64,000 bases of DNA, taken from positions 294,692-358,691 of the forward strand of contig RJVL01000005.1 of the NCBI GenBank assembly GCA_003755025.1, in the 5' to 3' direction. How positions within the stretch are numbered: the first letter of the stretch is position 1; each line of letters starts with the position of its first letter. Shown here one piece after another: positions 47,230 through 55,716 of this stretch. The notes beneath the pieces are model-generated. The model worked only from the letters and a program-made list of their open reading frames with translations, was not told the DNA's origin and did no database searches. This DNA is from Diaphorobacter nitroreducens (GTDB lineage: Bacteria > Pseudomonadota > Gammaproteobacteria > Burkholderiales > Burkholderiaceae_C). The translations under genes were made by a program, and so were the position numbers.

Positions 47230-47581
47230 GGCAAAAAGGTGCTGCGCGTTAGGGCGCTAAACGGAAAACCCGTCATTATCCGGGAAGCGTGGAAGCCGCC
47301 GGCGGCGGAGCGTAAAGCGCGTTTCGCCGACGCCAATGCGGCCGCCTGCACGTCTGCGCGGTGCAGGTGGGCCATACGCTGTGCGGCTTCCTGGTTCAAG
47401 CCAAAAACTGCGCGCATGGCACTGGATTCGGCGGCGGTGTCCAGAAAGGCAGCGATCTTCGTGCCGTGCAAGGCACGCGTTCGTAGAGCGCTATGCACGC
47501 AAGCAGAGCATCCGCACACAGCAGCATCCCCGCAAGCGCTAAGCCAGCGGAGATGCTTCCGAGAAGCGCTGCTTGGGGCCC
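47230..47581. other. Intergenic stretch without a supported gene
   Basis: About 350 bases between the TPR-methyltransferase and the acyl-CoA dehydrogenase pair. A minus-strand frame (47226-47654) is open but overlaps the dehydrogenase 3' end and shows no family likeness. I see no terminator or repeat. Confidence 0.5.
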
Positions 47582-48697
47582 TTAGGCAAACACCCCCGCC
47601 GTGTCCTGCATGCGCGCGCCCACCTCGCCCAGGTGGTGCAGCGTGTCGCCCCACGACATCTCCAGCTGCGTGAGCGTCTTGAAGTAGTGGCTGATGATGT
47701 ACTCGTCCGTCACGCCGATGCCGCCGTGCAACTGCACCGCCTGCTGGCCGACGAAGCGCATGGACTGGCCCAGTTGCACCTTGGCGCGGGCCAGGGCGCG
47801 GTGGCGCTCGCCGGCTTCCTCGCCCAGCTTCAGGCTGGCGTAGTAGCTCATGGAGCGCGCCAGCTCCAGCTGCATCTTCATGTCGGCGATGCGGTGGCGC
47901 AGCGCCTGGAAGCTGGCGATGGGCACGCCGAACTGCTTGCGCTGGTTCATGTAGTCGGCGGTGATGGCCAGGGTCTGCTCCATGGCGCCCACGGCGTAGG
48001 CGCAGGCGGCGGCAATGCCGGTGTCCACGGCCAGCTCCAGCGCGGCCAGGCCGTCGGCGGTGGCGAGTGTGGCGGGCGCCTGGGTCAGCGACAGTTCGGC
48101 GGCGCGGCTGCCGTCCTGCGTGAGGTAGCCGCGCGTGGCCACGCCGGCGGCGCTGCGTTCCACCAGGAACAGCGCGATGCGGCCATCGAGCTGTGCGGGC
48201 ACGAGGAAGGCGTCCGCCTGGTCGCCCGCCGGAACTACGCTTTTAATAGCTGTGAGCGCATATCCACCGGGCGCTGCAGCCGCTTTTGCCTCGCAAACAT
48301 CGAGGCGGTAGCGGGCCTTGCGCTCCTGGTGGGCCAGCACCACCAGGGCTTCGCCGCTGGCGATGCGCGGCAGCCAGGCGGACTGCACGTTGTCGTCGGC
48401 GCACTCGCTGAGCACGCGGGCCGCAATGAACGCATGCGCCAGCGGCTCCAGCACGATGCTGCGGCCCAGCTCTTCCATGGCCACCATGGCATCCGCGGCG
48501 CCCTGGCCCAGGCCGCCGTGGGCCTCGGGCACGGTGAGGGCCGTGAGGCCCAGTTCGGCCAACTCGTTGTAAGCGGCGCGGTCAAATCCACCTGCGGCCA
48601 CGATGGCGCGCCGGCGCTCGAAACCGTAACCCTTGTCCACCCAGCGGCGCACGGCGTCGCGCAGTTGCTGCTGGTCGTCGGAGAAGTTGAAATCCAT
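47582..48697 (-). CDS. Acyl-CoA dehydrogenase family protein, small-subunit type
   Basis: A 371-residue flavoprotein that introduces a double bond into an acyl-CoA. It begins MDFNFSDDQQQLRDAVRRWV and ends with the family region YMNQRKQFGVPIASFQALRH, LHGGIGVTDEYIISHYFK. In size and pairing it resembles the small subunit of pimeloyl-CoA dehydrogenase (PimD). It follows the larger dehydrogenase after 12 bases. A dispersed repeat is translated in the middle (AIKSVVPAG region). Confidence 0.9.
   Translation of the reverse strand: MDFNFSDDQQQLRDAVRRWVDKGYGFERRRAIVAAGGFDRAAYNELAELGLTALTVPEAHGGLGQGAADAMVAMEELGRSIVLEPLAHAFIAARVLSECADDNVQSAWLPRIASGEALVVLAHQERKARYRLDVCEAKAAAAPGGYALTAIKSVVPAGDQADAFLVPAQLDGRIALFLVERSAAGVATRGYLTQDGSRAAELSLTQAPATLATADGLAALELAVDTGIAAACAYAVGAMEQTLAITADYMNQRKQFGVPIASFQALRHRIADMKMQLELARSMSYYASLKLGEEAGERHRALARAKVQLGQSMRFVGQQAVQLHGGIGVTDEYIISHYFKTLTQLEMSWGDTLHHLGEVGARMQDTAGVFA
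48240..48290 (+). repeat. Dispersed repeat inside the acyl-CoA dehydrogenase gene
   Basis: CTTTTAATAGCTGTGAGCGC, ATATCCACCGGGCGCTGCAG: an element in forward orientation, read antisense by the gene as AAAAPGGYALTAIKS. Confidence 0.75.
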
Positions 48698-48709
48698 GGT
48701 CTTGTCTCC

Positions 48710-49891
48710 TTAACCCAGCACGGTCTGAGCGACGATATTGCGTTGCACTTCATTGCTGCCGCCGTAGATGGTGGTCTTGCGCAGGTTGAAGTAGGTGGAG
48801 GCGAGCGGGGCGTTGGCGGCCACGCCGCCAGGGAAGTCGCCCTGCCAGCCGGCTTCCATGGCTTCCTCGATGAAGGGCAGGGCGAACGGGCCGGCAGCCA
48901 GCATCATCAGCTCTGCATAGCGCTGCTGGATCTCGCTGCCGCGGATCTTCAGCAGGCCGGCGATGTCCAGCGGGTTCTTGCCGCTCTTTTCCATCGACAG
49001 CACGCGCAGCACCAGCATCTCCAGCGCGACGATGTCCACCTCCAGCAGCGCGATCTGGTCGCGAAAGCGCATGTCGTCCCACACGCCCTCGGCCTTGGCG
49101 ATGCGCTTCAAGCGCTCCAGCTCGCGCTTGGCGCGGTTCACGTCGGCGATGTTGGTGCGCTCATGGCTGAGCAGGTGCTTGGCGTAGGTCCAGCCCTTGT
49201 TCTCCTCGCCGATGAGCTGGTCGGCAGGCACCTCGACGTTGTCGAAGAACACCTCGTTGACCTCGCACTCGCCATCCAGCAGCTTGATGGGCCGCACGGT
49301 GACGCCGGGCGACTTCATGTCCAGCAGCAGGAAGCTGATGCCCGTCTGCGGCTTGCCCTCCGTGCTGGTGCGCACCAGGTTGAACATCCAGTCGCCGTAC
49401 TGGCCGAGCGTGGTCCAGGTCTTCTGGCCGTTGACGATGTACTTGTCGCCCACGCGCTCGGCGCGGGTCTTGAGGCTGGCCAGGTCCGAGCCCGAGCCCG
49501 GCTCGCTGTAGCCCTGGCTCCACCACACCTCGCCGCTGGCGATGCCGGGCAGGAAGCGCTGCTGCTGCTCCTTGCTGCCAAAGGCCATGATCACGGGCGC
49601 CACCATCACCGGCCCGAAGGGCACGATGCGCGGCGCGCCGGCGAGGGCGCATTCCTCTTCGAACAAGTGCTTTTGCACGGCATTCCAGCCGGGTCCGCCG
49701 AACTCCCGGGGCCAGCCGTAGCCCAGCCAGCCCTTGGCGCCGAGGATCTTGGCCCAGCGTTGCATGTCGTCCTTGGTCAGGCGCAGGGCGTTGTGCACCT
49801 TGTGTGCGATGTCCTGGGGCAGGTGGGTGCGCACCCAGGCGCGAATTTCCTCGCGGAATGCCTGCTCTTCGGGGGTGAATGCAAGGTCCAT
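48710..49891 (-). CDS. Acyl-CoA dehydrogenase family protein, large-subunit type
   Basis: A 393-residue flavoprotein beginning MDLAFTPEEQAFREEIRAWV. Motifs: WSQGYSEPGSGSDLASLKTRA (FAD/substrate region), GQKTWTT and the C-terminal KTTIYGGSNEVQRNIVAQTV. It probably forms a heteromer with the following gene; the pair resembles pimeloyl-CoA dehydrogenase PimC/PimD, used on dicarboxyl-CoA or other medium-chain substrates. The exact substrate is not provable here. No CoA ligase or hydratase is adjacent. Confidence 0.92.
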   Translation of the reverse strand: MDLAFTPEEQAFREEIRAWVRTHLPQDIAHKVHNALRLTKDDMQRWAKILGAKGWLGYGWPREFGGPGWNAVQKHLFEEECALAGAPRIVPFGPVMVAPVIMAFGSKEQQQRFLPGIASGEVWWSQGYSEPGSGSDLASLKTRAERVGDKYIVNGQKTWTTLGQYGDWMFNLVRTSTEGKPQTGISFLLLDMKSPGVTVRPIKLLDGECEVNEVFFDNVEVPADQLIGEENKGWTYAKHLLSHERTNIADVNRAKRELERLKRIAKAEGVWDDMRFRDQIALLEVDIVALEMLVLRVLSMEKSGKNPLDIAGLLKIRGSEIQQRYAELMMLAAGPFALPFIEEAMEAGWQGDFPGGVAANAPLASTYFNLRKTTIYGGSNEVQRNIVAQTVLG

Positions 49892-49978
49892 GTGCTGTCT
49901 CCTGTGAAGCCGCCGTTGTAGCACGGGCGTGCTTTTCAGCCCTGTCCGAACCGTGACAGGGGCGGGGTCTTGGCGAGG

Positions 49979-50656
49979 TCAGTGCTCGGCCACGCCCAGT
50001 TGCTCGCACAGGCGCTGCACGGTGGCGCGCAGCGCGGCCACCTCATCCTCCAGGGCCTGTACGCGCTGGGCCAGTGCGCCGTCTTCCTCGCTGCGTGACG
50101 CGGGCGATGCGCTGGCCATCTGGACGGGGCTGGCATCCACAGGGCCGCACAGCAGGTGAGCCCAGCGCGGCTCGCGCGCGCCCGGTGCGCGCGGCAGCAG
50201 CGTGACCAGCGGCCCGCCCTTGTCATCGGAGCGCGACTGCAGCTCGTCCAGGAAGGCCTCGACCGAGGAGATATCGGCAAACCGGTGCCAGCGCTCGGCA
50301 TTGATGCGCAGCTCGCCCGCGGTCTGCGGGCCGCGCAGCATCAGCAGGCCCAGCAGCGCGGCGGACTGGTCGGGCACGCCCACGCCGCGGGTGAAGTTGT
50401 GCTCCCAGCGCGCCACGCGCGCGCCGCCGATCTCCAGCACCAGCGTTTGCTGGCGCAGATCATCCAGCGCCTGCTGCACCTCGCTCTCGGTGAGTTGCAT
50501 GACCGGATCGCGGCTGCTCTTTTGGTTGCAGCCGGCCAGCAGGCTGTTGAGGGTGAGGGGATAGCTGTCGGGCACGGTGCGGGACTTTTCCAGCAGCGTG
50601 GCAAGCACGCGCGCTTGCGGCGCGGTCAGGGGGCGGGTGCGGGCGTCAAAGGGCAT
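49979..50656 (-). CDS. YceH family (DUF480) protein
   Basis: A 225-residue cytoplasmic protein with tandem winged-helix-like domains. Signatures: [26 protein letters not shown] and [16 protein letters not shown] in the N-terminal half, and [16 protein letters not shown] in the second. Function unknown in the family, and it ends in a predicted coiled coil ([20 protein letters not shown]). It is divergent from purN with a gap of only 23 bases between the starts. Confidence 0.9.
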   Translation of the reverse strand: MPFDARTRPLTAPQARVLATLLEKSRTVPDSYPLTLNSLLAGCNQKSSRDPVMQLTESEVQQALDDLRQQTLVLEIGGARVARWEHNFTRGVGVPDQSAALLGLLMLRGPQTAGELRINAERWHRFADISSVEAFLDELQSRSDDKGGPLVTLLPRAPGAREPRWAHLLCGPVDASPVQMASASPASRSEEDGALAQRVQALEDEVAALRATVQRLCEQLGVAEH

Positions 50657-50679
50657 GGGCAGGGGATAATTTCCGTCAA

Positions 50680-51264
50680 ATGAAGAACATCGTGATTTTG
50701 ATCTCCGGCGGCGGCTCCAACATGGCGGCCATCGTGCGCACCGCGCAGCAGCAGGACTGGGCGGGCCGCCACGGCATCCGTGTGGCCGCGGTGCTGAGCA
50801 ACAAGGCCGATGCCAAGGGCCTGGCGCTGGCGCGCGAACAGGGCATTGCCACCCAGGTGCTGGACCACAAGGCCTATCCCTCGCGCGAGGCGTTCGACAC
50901 CGCGCTGGCCCAGGCCATCGACGCTTACGAGCCGTCCCTGGTGGTGCTTGCCGGCTTCATGCGCATCCTCACCCCGGGGTTCGTGGACCACTTCGCGGGC
51001 CGGCTGGTCAACATCCACCCCTCGCTGCTGCCGGCCTTCACGGGCCTGCACACGCACCAGCGCGCCATCGACGCGGGATGCAGGTTCGCCGGCTGCACGG
51101 TGCACGAGGTCACGGCAGAACTGGACGTGGGCCCCATCCTGGACCAGGCGGTGGTGCCCGTGTTGCCGGGTGATACGGCCGACGCGCTGGCCGCCCGCGT
51201 GCTCACGCAGGAACACCTGATCTACCCACGCGCCGTACTGGCGCATTTGCTCGCGAATCGATAG
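50680..51264 (+). CDS. purN: Phosphoribosylglycinamide formyltransferase
   Basis: A 194-residue enzyme of purine synthesis that transfers a formyl group from 10-formyl-THF to GAR. Phosphate loop SGGGSNM (9-15), catalytic Asn111 and His113 in [10 protein letters not shown], and Asp149 in [11 protein letters not shown] are all present. Length is slightly below the E. coli enzyme. A dispersed repeat lies at the stop codon. Confidence 0.96.
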   Translation: MKNIVILISGGGSNMAAIVRTAQQQDWAGRHGIRVAAVLSNKADAKGLALAREQGIATQVLDHKAYPSREAFDTALAQAIDAYEPSLVVLAGFMRILTPGFVDHFAGRLVNIHPSLLPAFTGLHTHQRAIDAGCRFAGCTVHEVTAELDVGPILDQAVVPVLPGDTADALAARVLTQEHLIYPRAVLAHLLANR

Positions 51265-51306
51265 CTGTTAGCGCTGATGGGGTGTGCGCTGGAGCATGAT
51301 TTGCTT
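51256..51306 (+). repeat. Dispersed repeat at the purN stop codon
   Basis: AATCGATAGCTGTTAGCGCT, GATGGGGTGTGCGCTGGAG: forward element; the purN stop codon TAG is inside it. Confidence 0.75.
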
Positions 51307-51328
51307 GCAATCTGCCCGGCCGGCACGC

Positions 51329-51886
51329 TCACAGCGTGCGCGCCACCTGCGCGCCGCCGCCATCCTGCAGCAACGCGCGCGCCTGCCGTGTCTGCGCGGT
51401 GTGGGTCGGGTGCACCACCACCGCCCAGCGGCCCTGCTCCAGGGCTTCCCGCACCTCGGTGATCAGCCCCACGTGGTCGGGGCGCATGGTGACGAGGCCG
51501 CCGGCCAACAGGCCGAAGGTGGTGCAAAAGCCCACCACGGCGATGAAGGCCAGCAGTGGGCTGCTGAGGATCAGCGGGGTGCCCGAGCGCAGCAGCCACG
51601 CGTAGAGCAGCAGGCCGAATACGCCGCCCGCGAAACCGGTCACCACGTGGGCGCGGATCATCGTGCGGAAGATGCCACGCTGCTCCGGCTCCAGCGTGCG
51701 GCCGAAGTGCTCGGCATGGTCTTCCCGCGCATCCTCCGGCCCCAGCATGCGCACCTGGCCGGGCGCCATACCGGGCAGGCTTTGCAGCCGCGCCACCATC
51801 GCCTGTGCGTCGGCCCGGTCGTTGAACACGGCGGCCACCTTGGTCAGCGACCGCTCGCCAAACATTCCCTGTAGCAGATAGTCCAT
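51329..51886 (-). CDS. Two-helix membrane protein with stress-protein-like N-terminal domain
   Basis: A 185-residue protein. Residues 1-75 (MFGERSLTKVAAVFNDRADA, then LQSLPGMAPGQVRML) resemble the general stress protein 17M-type ferredoxin-like domain. Two long hydrophobic helices (about 82-102 and 105-132) form a hairpin, and the remainder (LITEVREALEQGRWAVVVHP) is a cytoplasmic alpha/beta tail. The ATG 51886 has GGAG eight bases upstream. No recognised function. Confidence 0.7.
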   Translation of the reverse strand: MDYLLQGMFGERSLTKVAAVFNDRADAQAMVARLQSLPGMAPGQVRMLGPEDAREDHAEHFGRTLEPEQRGIFRTMIRAHVVTGFAGGVFGLLLYAWLLRSGTPLILSSPLLAFIAVVGFCTTFGLLAGGLVTMRPDHVGLITEVREALEQGRWAVVVHPTHTAQTRQARALLQDGGGAQVARTL

Positions 51887-52028
51887 GAAAGGCTCCTTTC
51901 CGCGGCGCACGGCTCGCCTGCGCACGCCGCCGCTTGTCGTCCTGACTACACCGTAGTGCCCGCCTTTGGGCACCGGCGTAGGACAAGGGAGGGCAGGGGT
52001 GCCGGGCCGCGCGCGCAGCCAGTAGGTG

Positions 52029-52089
52029 GTATTTGCTATTGAAAGAGGAGCTGCTACCGCTTGATGGACAAGCGCAAGGGCCGTATTTG
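52029..52089 (+). repeat. Dispersed repeat element
   Basis: TTGCTATTGAAAGAGGAGCT, GCTACCGCTTGATGGACAAG, CGCAAGGGCC: forward element in the gap ahead of the stress-like gene; it reaches nearly to the end of the DUF1653 gene. Confidence 0.7.
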
Positions 52090-52092
52090 GCT

Positions 52093-52341
52093 TCAATCCT
52101 CGGGTGTGCCCGCGCACGCGGCGAAGCGCGGCTGCTCGCGGCCATCGACCACCACCGTCCCGTTGAACATGGCGGCCGGGCGCACCCACAGGCCCTGCTC
52201 GCCGTACAGCGCGCGGTACAGGGTCATGGGCTCCAGCGTCTCGCTGTGGCGTACCGTGCCGAGCACCTCGTACAGCCCGCCTTTGTAGTGGCGATAGCGG
52301 CCGGGGGGTGTGCAAACCAGGGGTGGCAGTTCATCGTTCAT
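52093..52341 (-). CDS. DUF1653-domain protein
   Basis: An 82-residue protein; the core PGRYRHYKGGLYEVLGTVRH and SLEPMTLYRALYG-like strand (ETLEPMTLYRALYGEQGLWV) are typical of the DUF1653 family, small single-domain proteins of unknown function. The start is MNDELPP at 52341; a second ATG three codons upstream is possible. It is divergent from the M48 protease gene, with 50 bases between the starts. Confidence 0.85.
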   Translation of the reverse strand: MNDELPPLVCTPPGRYRHYKGGLYEVLGTVRHSETLEPMTLYRALYGEQGLWVRPAAMFNGTVVVDGREQPRFAACAGTPED

Positions 52342-52391
52342 GGATAGCATTCGCGGTGGAAAAAATACGCATCACAACGGGAGGGCGGTTG

Positions 52392-54263
52392 ATGGAGAAG
52401 GCGGACTTCATACACATGGTGCGCATGAGCGAGATGGCCAGCGCCGACGACAGCCGTGCCTACCGCCGCGGCGTGGCCGCCTTTGCGGCGCTGGGCTACG
52501 CCTGGGTGCTGGGCTGCCTGGCGCTGGCTGTGGGCATGCTGGTGTGGGTGGTGCCCCAACTCCTCCACGGCAAGTTCCGCTTCGCCTGGGTATGGATTGT
52601 GATGGCCGCGTGCGGCCTGTTATGGCTGAGCCTGCGTGCGCTGTGGGTGCCGCGCAGCCCGCCCCACGGCGTACAGATCACCGCGCGTGAGGCGCCGGCG
52701 CTGTTCGATGCGCTGGAGCGCATCCGCCGCAAGATCAAGGGGCCGCCCATCCACGAGGTGTATCTGGACGACGACTTCAACGCCAGCATCCGCCAGGAGC
52801 CTCGCTGGGGTGTGCTGGGCGGTGCGCGCAATCAGCTCACGCTCGGTCTGCCGCTGCTCATGGCGCTGGACAAAAAGCGCCTGCTGGCGGTGCTGGCCCA
52901 CGAATACGGCCACCTGCGTGGCGACCACGGGCGCTTTGCGGCCTGGATCTACCGCACCCGCCTGAGCTGGCACCGCCTGCACGAGGGCATGCAGGACGAT
53001 GCCGGCCCCATGGCCGTGGCCACGCGGGCGTTCCTGGACTGGTACTGGCCGCGCTTTGCCGCCAAGACCTTCGCCCTGGCCCGCCAGGACGAATACGAGG
53101 CCGACCGCATCGCCGCGCGCCTGCTGGGCCAGGATGAGGTGGCCGCCGCGCTCACCGAGGTCGAGATCAAGGGCGCCTGGCTGGGCGAGCAGTTCTGGCG
53201 CCAGCACTGGCAGGGCGCGCTGTCCCAACCGCTGCCCGCCGGGCCCTACGGCGCCCTGCAGCGCCTGCTGGCACTGCCGCCGGAGCCGGCCTTCGCCCAG
53301 ATGGCGCTGCGCGACGCGGTACGGCGCCTGAGTGGCGTGGACGACACCCATCCCGTGCTGCGCGACCGGGTGGAGGCGCTCACGGGTGGGCGCCCCACGC
53401 TGCCGCCGTGGTCGCAGCGCGGGGCGCTGTCGCTGCTGGGGGCGCAGGCGCGCGGCTGGCTGGCGCACTTCGATGATCAGTGGTGCAAGGCCAACGCCAC
53501 GGTGTGGAAGCAGCACCACGCCCGCCTGCAGCGGGCGCAGGAGCGCGTGCGCACCCTGCAGTCCACCCAGGCCGGCAACAGCGCCACCGAGACCGTGGAG
53601 CTGGCGCGGTTGATGCGCCGGCTGGACCCGCAGGCCGCCGTGCAGCCGCTGTACGAGCGCGTGCTGGCGCGCGAACCCGCCCATGTGGGTGCGCTGCTCG
53701 GGCTGGCCGACAGCCTGGCGCCACAGGACGTGGCAGGGCGCCTGCGCTGCTGTGAGGCGTTGTGGGACTGCAGTCCCACCCATCGCTGGGGTGCGGCCCG
53801 GGGCGCGGTGCAGGCGCTGGAGCAGCGTGCCGAGGCCGGTGGGGACTATGACGCCGAGGCCCTCAAGCGCTGGCGCGAGCGCGTGCGCCAGGCGGAGGAG
53901 GTGGAGGATGCCGCCCTGGAGGAGCTGTACGACACGCCCTTCTTCCAGCGCGTGACGCGCCACGATCTGAGCGCGTTCGAGCTCGGCGAGCTGCAGGCCG
54001 AATTGGCCCTGCACCGCGCGGTGGCGCGCGCCTGGCTGGTGTGCAAGCAACTGCGCGCCATGCCCCAGCGGCGCACCTACCTGCTGTTCGTGCAATTGCG
54101 CGGTCTGGATGCGCAGGCGCGCTTTGCCCTGTGCCGCCGTCTGGAGAGCGAGTTGGAACTGCCGGGACAGGTGCTGGTGCTCGCGGCCGGTGACACGGCG
54201 GCGCTGGAGGACATCGAGCGCCAGGCGTTCGAACCTGTGCACGCCGGGCCCGGAGGGGCTTGA
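52392..54263 (+). CDS. M48-family metallopeptidase with long C-terminal region
   Basis: A 623-residue protein. Two membrane helices (about 33-55 and 65-85) precede a zinc protease domain with HEYGH (170-174) and the downstream third-ligand region QDEYEADRIAARLLG. The C-terminal half is helical, Leu/Arg/Ala-rich and contains TPR-like repeats (AQERVRTLQ, MRRLDPQAAVQPLYERVL). The architecture resembles HtpX/BepA-type quality-control proteases fused to a scaffold, but the long C-terminus is not one I recognise. The start is set at MEKADFIH. Confidence 0.85.
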   Translation: MEKADFIHMVRMSEMASADDSRAYRRGVAAFAALGYAWVLGCLALAVGMLVWVVPQLLHGKFRFAWVWIVMAACGLLWLSLRALWVPRSPPHGVQITAREAPALFDALERIRRKIKGPPIHEVYLDDDFNASIRQEPRWGVLGGARNQLTLGLPLLMALDKKRLLAVLAHEYGHLRGDHGRFAAWIYRTRLSWHRLHEGMQDDAGPMAVATRAFLDWYWPRFAAKTFALARQDEYEADRIAARLLGQDEVAAALTEVEIKGAWLGEQFWRQHWQGALSQPLPAGPYGALQRLLALPPEPAFAQMALRDAVRRLSGVDDTHPVLRDRVEALTGGRPTLPPWSQRGALSLLGAQARGWLAHFDDQWCKANATVWKQHHARLQRAQERVRTLQSTQAGNSATETVELARLMRRLDPQAAVQPLYERVLAREPAHVGALLGLADSLAPQDVAGRLRCCEALWDCSPTHRWGAARGAVQALEQRAEAGGDYDAEALKRWRERVRQAEEVEDAALEELYDTPFFQRVTRHDLSAFELGELQAELALHRAVARAWLVCKQLRAMPQRRTYLLFVQLRGLDAQARFALCRRLESELELPGQVLVLAAGDTAALEDIERQAFEPVHAGPGGA

Positions 54264-54306
54264 GGCGGCGTCGGATGATGCGGGCGCGAGATGGGACAAT
54301 CACGCC

Positions 54307-55584
54307 ATGCATCCCAAAGCCCTTGTGGACGCCTGCGCGGAACTCGTCAGGCTGGTCCTTACTTTTGAACACCCGGCCGACGCCGTGGTCTCGCGCTACT
54401 TCCGCGAGCACCGCGGCCTGGGCCCGCGCGAGCGCGCCACGCTGGCCGAAACCGTCTACAACGTCCTGCGCAAGAAGCTGTTGTTCGAGCAACTCGCGCG
54501 CTCGGGCGCGGGCCCCAAGGAGCGGCGCCTGGCCATCCTGGGCTTTCACGGCCCGCGCGACTTCGTCAAGAGCGCACTGACCGAGCAGGAAAAGTCCTGG
54601 CTGGACCAGTGCGACGCCGTGCGTCCTGAAGACCTGCTGGCGCCGCACCGCCACAACCTGCCCGAGTGGCTGGTGGCGCCGCTCAAGGAGCAGCTGGGCG
54701 AGAGCGGCTTCTGGGCCCTGGCCGACAGCCTGGCGCAGCCTGCGCCATTGGACCTGCGCGTCAATGCCTTGAAGGAAAAACGCGACCAGGTGCAGAAGGA
54801 GCTTGCGCAAGCAGCTATCAAATCCGTAGTGACACCTTACTCTCCCTGGGGACTGCGCATCGCCGGCAAGCCTGCGCTCACCAAGCTGGACGCGTTCACG
54901 CGCGGCGCCATCGAGGTGCAGGACGAGGGCTCGCAGTTGCTCGCGCTGCTGCTGGACGCCAAGCGCGGCGAGATGGTGGTGGACTTCTGCGCCGGTGCCG
55001 GCGGCAAGACGCTGGCCATCGGCGCGGCCATGCGCAGCACGGGGCGGCTGTACGCCTTCGACGTGTCGGCCCACCGGCTGGAGGCGCTCAAGCCCCGCCT
55101 GGCGCGCTCGGGCCTGTCCAACGTGCACCCCGCGGCCATCGCCCACGAGCGCGACGAGCGCGTCAAACGCCTGGCCGGCAAGATCGACCGCGTGCTGGTG
55201 GATGCGCCCTGTTCGGGCCTGGGCACGCTGCGCCGCAACCCCGACCTGAAGTGGCGCCAATCGCCCGAGGCGCTGCGGGAGCTGGCCGGTAAGCAGACCG
55301 CCATCCTGGAAAGCGCGGCGCGCCTGGTCAAACCTGGCGGGCGGCTGGTCTATGCCACGTGCAGCGTGCTGCCGCAGGAAAACGAGGCCATCGCCGAAGC
55401 CTTCGGCGCGGCGCATGCCGATTTCGAGCCGCAGGACGCCGGCGCGCTGCTCACGCAGCTGAAGGTGCCCGATGCCGCACGCCTGTGCCATGGCGGCGCC
55501 AGCGGCACTGGATATCTGCGGCTGTGGCCTCATCTGCACCAGACGGACGGTTTCTTCGCTGCCGTCTGGATCCGCCGCGCGTAA
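54307..55584 (+). CDS. RsmB/NOP-family RNA 5-methylcytosine methyltransferase
   Basis: A 425-residue SAM-dependent RNA methyltransferase. Motif I VVDFCAGAGGKTLAIGA, motif IV DAPCSGLGTLRRNPD with catalytic-release Cys, and motif VI VYATCSVLPQENE with the nucleophilic Cys. The N-terminal region is NusB/RsmB-like helical. This identifies a rRNA m5C methyltransferase of the RsmB/RsmF group; which rRNA position is modified is not clear. It contains a translated dispersed-repeat remnant near residue 170. Confidence 0.92.
   Translation: MHPKALVDACAELVRLVLTFEHPADAVVSRYFREHRGLGPRERATLAETVYNVLRKKLLFEQLARSGAGPKERRLAILGFHGPRDFVKSALTEQEKSWLDQCDAVRPEDLLAPHRHNLPEWLVAPLKEQLGESGFWALADSLAQPAPLDLRVNALKEKRDQVQKELAQAAIKSVVTPYSPWGLRIAGKPALTKLDAFTRGAIEVQDEGSQLLALLLDAKRGEMVVDFCAGAGGKTLAIGAAMRSTGRLYAFDVSAHRLEALKPRLARSGLSNVHPAAIAHERDERVKRLAGKIDRVLVDAPCSGLGTLRRNPDLKWRQSPEALRELAGKQTAILESAARLVKPGGRLVYATCSVLPQENEAIAEAFGAAHADFEPQDAGALLTQLKVPDAARLCHGGASGTGYLRLWPHLHQTDGFFAAVWIRRA
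54808..54840 (-). repeat. Dispersed repeat remnant inside the RsmB-like gene
   Basis: GCAAGCAGCTATCAAATCCG, TAGTGAC: a reverse-oriented partial element, translated as QAAIKSVVT. Confidence 0.6.
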
Positions 55585-55716
55585 CTTTCCTACGCGCTGG
55601 CACGCAACGCGAAGCCATCCTGGCGGCCGGGCATGTTCCGGTCCGCGGAGACGGCGCCCGACAATGTGGAACGTCGCCGGCTGCGCGGCGGTATTGGATA
55701 GTGGATCGAGGTTTGT

